Notes under the pieces: model-generated
Seen by the model: only the letters and a program-made list of their open reading frames with translations
The model's database searches: none
What the model was told of the DNA's origin: nothing
Program-made: the position numbers and the translations under genes
NCBI RefSeq assembly: GCF_917563915.1
Contig: NZ_CAKJTI010000024.1
Location: forward strand, 1-51,854
Length of the DNA stretch: 51,854 nucleotides
Direction: 5' to 3'
Source of the DNA: Bacillus rhizoplanae
GTDB taxonomy: Bacteria > Bacillota > Bacilli > Bacillales > Bacillaceae_G
Shown here: positions 49,515 to 51,854 of the stretch, piece by piece
Layout of the letters: every line of letters begins with the position of its first letter
Numbering within the stretch: position 1 is the first letter of the stretch

Positions 49515-50833
49515 ACTTCCTGCAATTCTTTCGAGCTATGTAAGAAAAAGCCAATCGCTCCTCCAACAATCGCTGGTACGAGCCAGCCGATGCCTTCTTT
49601 ATATAATGGAAGCATTTGCAACGCTGCTGATAATGGGCCGAGAGAAATACCTATACTTTCTAAGCCATTACAGAAACTAACGAAAAACGCTCCGACAATT
49701 GCACCAATATATATATTATTTCGTTTTCCAATAAATTTATGGAAATATGACAACACAATCAATACAATTGCAACAGGATAAATAATGATAAGCACTGGTA
49801 AAGTAACAGCAATAAGCTGTGTTAGCCCTAAGTTTGAAACGAATAAACTAAATACACAAATAATTGTAACAATTGTTTTGTGCGCAACTTTTGGGAATAA
49901 ACTTGTGAAAAATTCCGCACAAGCAGAAGCTAATCCAACTGAAGTTGTTAAACAAGCAAATGTAATAACAAATGCCAGTAATACTTTTCCTGTTGTCCCA
50001 AATAACTGATTTACAACATTTGTTAAAATTAAGCCCCCATTATCAGAAACACCAAGGGATGTACTTGTAGAACCAAGATATGAAAGTGATAAATAAATAA
50101 GCGTCAGTCCAATAACAGCAATAACACCTGATATTATCGTTGTTTTCGCAATTTGGTTACTTTCCTTAATGCCCATTGAACGAATAACTCGCACTACAAC
50201 AATTCCAAATACAAGTGCACTAATAGCATCCATCGTTAAATATCCTTGAATGAATCCACCGAAAAAGGCATTTTCTTTGTATGCTTCCATCGGTGAAGCA
50301 GGTGCTCCGATTGGATCAATAATTGCCTTTCCAACAATTACAGCAACAATAATAACAAGAAGTGGCGTAATAATTTTTCCAAACCAATTGATAAGTTTTG
50401 ATGGATTTAATGATAAATACCATGTAATCCCAAAGAATACTACGGTATATAACAACATCATATACCATTCCGCCGCCATCGTTTCGGATAAAAATGGTTT
50501 CATGCCCATTTCAAACGAAACAGCACCTGTGCGAGGAATTGCAAAAAATGGACCAATTGCTAAATAGCTAATAAGCGGAAAAATAACAGCAAATACAGGA
50601 TGTACCCTAGAAGATAACGCTTTCAAATCTCCTTCTACAAATGCAACAGCTGTAACTGCTAATAGGGGTAGCCCTACTCCAGTAACAAGAAAACCTATCG
50701 TAGCAATCCAAACATTTTCACCGGCTTGCTGTCCTAATACAGGAGGAAAAATTAAATTTCCTGCTCCTAAAAATAATGCGAATAACATTAAACCAATGGC
50801 TAACGTGTCCCCTAACTTTAATTGCCTCTTCAT
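49496..50833 (-). CDS. brnQ: Branched-chain amino acid transporter BrnQ
   Basis: The 445-residue cytoplasmic-membrane protein is an LIVCS-family carrier with 12 helices. The N-terminal GLMLFALFLGAGNLIFPP and IPRTGAVSFE are family signatures. It imports Leu, Ile and Val with Na+ or H+. The ATG at 50833 overlaps the stop of a tiny upstream frame as ATGA and has only a weak ribosome site itself, so translation may depend on that frame. Confidence 0.94.
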   Translation of the reverse strand: MKRQLKLGDTLAIGLMLFALFLGAGNLIFPPVLGQQAGENVWIATIGFLVTGVGLPLLAVTAVAFVEGDLKALSSRVHPVFAVIFPLISYLAIGPFFAIPRTGAVSFEMGMKPFLSETMAAEWYMMLLYTVVFFGITWYLSLNPSKLINWFGKIITPLLVIIVAVIVGKAIIDPIGAPASPMEAYKENAFFGGFIQGYLTMDAISALVFGIVVVRVIRSMGIKESNQIAKTTIISGVIAVIGLTLIYLSLSYLGSTSTSLGVSDNGGLILTNVVNQLFGTTGKVLLAFVITFACLTTSVGLASACAEFFTSLFPKVAHKTIVTIICVFSLFVSNLGLTQLIAVTLPVLIIIYPVAIVLIVLSYFHKFIGKRNNIYIGAIVGAFFVSFCNGLESIGISLGPLSAALQMLPLYKEGIGWLVPAIVGGAIGFFLHSSKELQEVKKKGA

Positions 50834-50865
50834 CTGTAGTCCACATAACATAATTTCGTTCTCAT
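50830..50865 (-). CDS. Possible 11-codon leader peptide of brnQ
   Basis: MRTKLCYVDYR then TGA, whose last bases overlap the brnQ ATG. It follows another minimal frame, ATG GCA TAA (50866-50874), that sits five bases after a strong GGAGG. The chain suggests re-initiation; it may also be chance. Confidence 0.35.
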   Translation of the reverse strand: MRTKLCYVDYR

Positions 50866-50874
50866 TTATGCCAT

Positions 50875-51188
50875 GCGTACCTCCTCTCTACTCATGATAT
50901 AAATGTTTGACTTTTTAATAGACATAATTTTTCCTTGTCCGTTCTTCTTAATTCTTTGTACTCTTATATATTTTTAAATTTCCTAAATATTAAGAGTGGA
51001 TATAACAATAAAGATTATAAGATTATAATCTTTTATACTAATTTTCTTCAATATAGTAACATATTTAATTGAAAAATGGAAATTTATCCACTATATAGAA
51101 TTTTGAAAATAATAATGATACATATAAATATAAATTCAACACAACAACAAGAAAAATCCATCTCTACTTTCAGAGATGGATTTCCCTC
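50875..51188. other. Spacer upstream of brnQ
   Basis: It contains the strong GGAGG before the mini-frames, a 22-bp perfect palindrome AAGATTATAA-GA-TTATAATCTT at 51011-51032 that may be an operator, and the cbpA terminator at 51149-51185. Confidence 0.55.
51149..51185 (-). terminator. Terminator of cbpA
   Basis: AAATCCATCTCT and AGAGATGGATTT pair perfectly over a six-base loop. Confidence 0.85.
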
Positions 51189-51836
51189 TTACTCTACAAT
51201 TTCCACTTCACGTGAATTTTTCATTTCTTCTACATGTATAACGCGGAATCCATGATCTTCTAAGTCTTTTAAAAGCGGCTGTAATTCTTCTGCCGCAAAT
51301 CCTTCTCCTAATGTAAACATAATTCTACGTACATATAGTGCGTTGTTATCAAATGTCATTAGACTTTGAATTCCACTATATTTTTTCAATACAGTTGATA
51401 GTTTTTGAATAGCACCATTATAATCTTGCGTTCCGACCATAACTGAATACCTACTAGAATGAAGGCCCCATGCATCTTCTAGTAACTCAAATACTTTTTT
51501 ATGTGTTAAAATACCAAGAAAATCCTCATTATCATTCACAACAGCAATATATGGTAACTCTTTAATTGTAAAGAACACTTTAAAGAATGAAGAATCTTCT
51601 TTTACATACCCATCTTTATTGCGCAATAGCTCTTTCACATTATCATCTAAAGAACCTTTATATTCTAAAATATCTACTTTATAAATATTCCCTAAAAATG
51701 TTTCTTCTTTTTTATCTAGAACTGGAACACAGCGATATCCTGTTCTATTTAAATGATCTAGCGCTTCTTGTAACGTATATGTATCCTTGCAAAACAACAC
51801 TTCTTTTTTTGAAACATAGTTTCCTTTTACTCTCAT
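51189..51836 (-). CDS. cbpA: Cyclic di-AMP-binding CBS-ACT protein CbpA
   Basis: The 215-residue cytoplasmic protein has a CBS pair (about 10-60 and 70-125: LDHLNRTGYRCVPVLD, YIAVVNDNEDFLGILTHKKVFELL). An ACT-like domain follows (about 130-205: SSRYSVMVGTQDYNGAIQKLSTVLKKY). This is the architecture of the c-di-AMP-binding CbpA of Listeria. GGGGG is six bases before the ATG. The ligand is inferred from the family. Confidence 0.88.
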   Translation of the reverse strand: MRVKGNYVSKKEVLFCKDTYTLQEALDHLNRTGYRCVPVLDKKEETFLGNIYKVDILEYKGSLDDNVKELLRNKDGYVKEDSSFFKVFFTIKELPYIAVVNDNEDFLGILTHKKVFELLEDAWGLHSSRYSVMVGTQDYNGAIQKLSTVLKKYSGIQSLMTFDNNALYVRRIMFTLGEGFAAEELQPLLKDLEDHGFRVIHVEEMKNSREVEIVE

Positions 51837-51854
51837 AAAAATCCCCCTTATGTT

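Overview
The window is from a low-GC, spore-forming Firmicute, almost certainly the Bacillus cereus group (B. cereus, thuringiensis or anthracis type). The signs are AT-rich codon use, strong GGAGG ribosome sites with frequent TTG and GTG starts, a T-box leader before argS, sporulation genes (gerW/ytfJ and two spoIIP-like genes), a ComK box before ssbB, and several copies of a short structured repeat that I take to be the group-specific bcr1 element. No rRNA, tRNA or CRISPR array was seen.

Layout. 1-9.2 kb is core genome: the 3' end of a HAD phosphatase, T-box-controlled argS, an RsmJ-like methyltransferase, bacilliredoxin brxA, a DCC thiol oxidoreductase, ypgR/cvfC, ssbB, a Bax-inhibitor-like membrane protein, a Uup/YfmR-type ABC-F ATPase and ypgQ. 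9.3-11 kb holds two glutamine-rich small proteins around a 760-bp spacer with hairpins that may be an RNA gene. 11-21 kb has an LtaS-type enzyme, a lipoprotein, a glutathione peroxidase (bsaA), an MBL hydrolase, a YfmL-type helicase, fhs and a methyltransferase. 21.4-23.7 kb has a protein with an internal duplication and a tnpB-only IS605-family element. 23.7-40.4 kb is accessory: gerW, eight GNAT acetyltransferase genes, a 2H phosphoesterase, two orphan ABC permeases with an SdpI-like protein, a MocR regulator, a cupredoxin and an arsR/Cys-rich/sulP operon. 40.4-51.9 kb has alr, a DinB protein, two spoIIP paralogues, an SPFH/NfeD pair, a VanY-type carboxypeptidase, csaA, brnQ and cbpA, with four bcr1-like repeats scattered among them.

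The most interesting signal is a shared repeat core. The right-end (probable omega-RNA) hairpin of the tnpB element at 22018-22053, an orphan hairpin at 32636-32668 and the central hairpin of the bcr1-like repeats near 42.4, 45.3, 45.9 and 47.0 kb look like variants of one sequence: CCCCCAC(C/T)TCAAG, a short CGAAG-containing loop, then (A/G)GTGG-GGG. The tnpB element and the bcr1-like repeats also both abut TTTAT. This suggests, as inference, that bcr1 repeats are miniature relatives of IS200/IS605 elements. Other points of interest are a 24-bp perfect palindrome before arsR, near-identical hairpins bracketing the sulP operon, a bcr1 copy that regenerates the stop codon of the gene it entered, and a chain of GNAT and 2H-phosphoesterase genes joined by ATGA overlaps.
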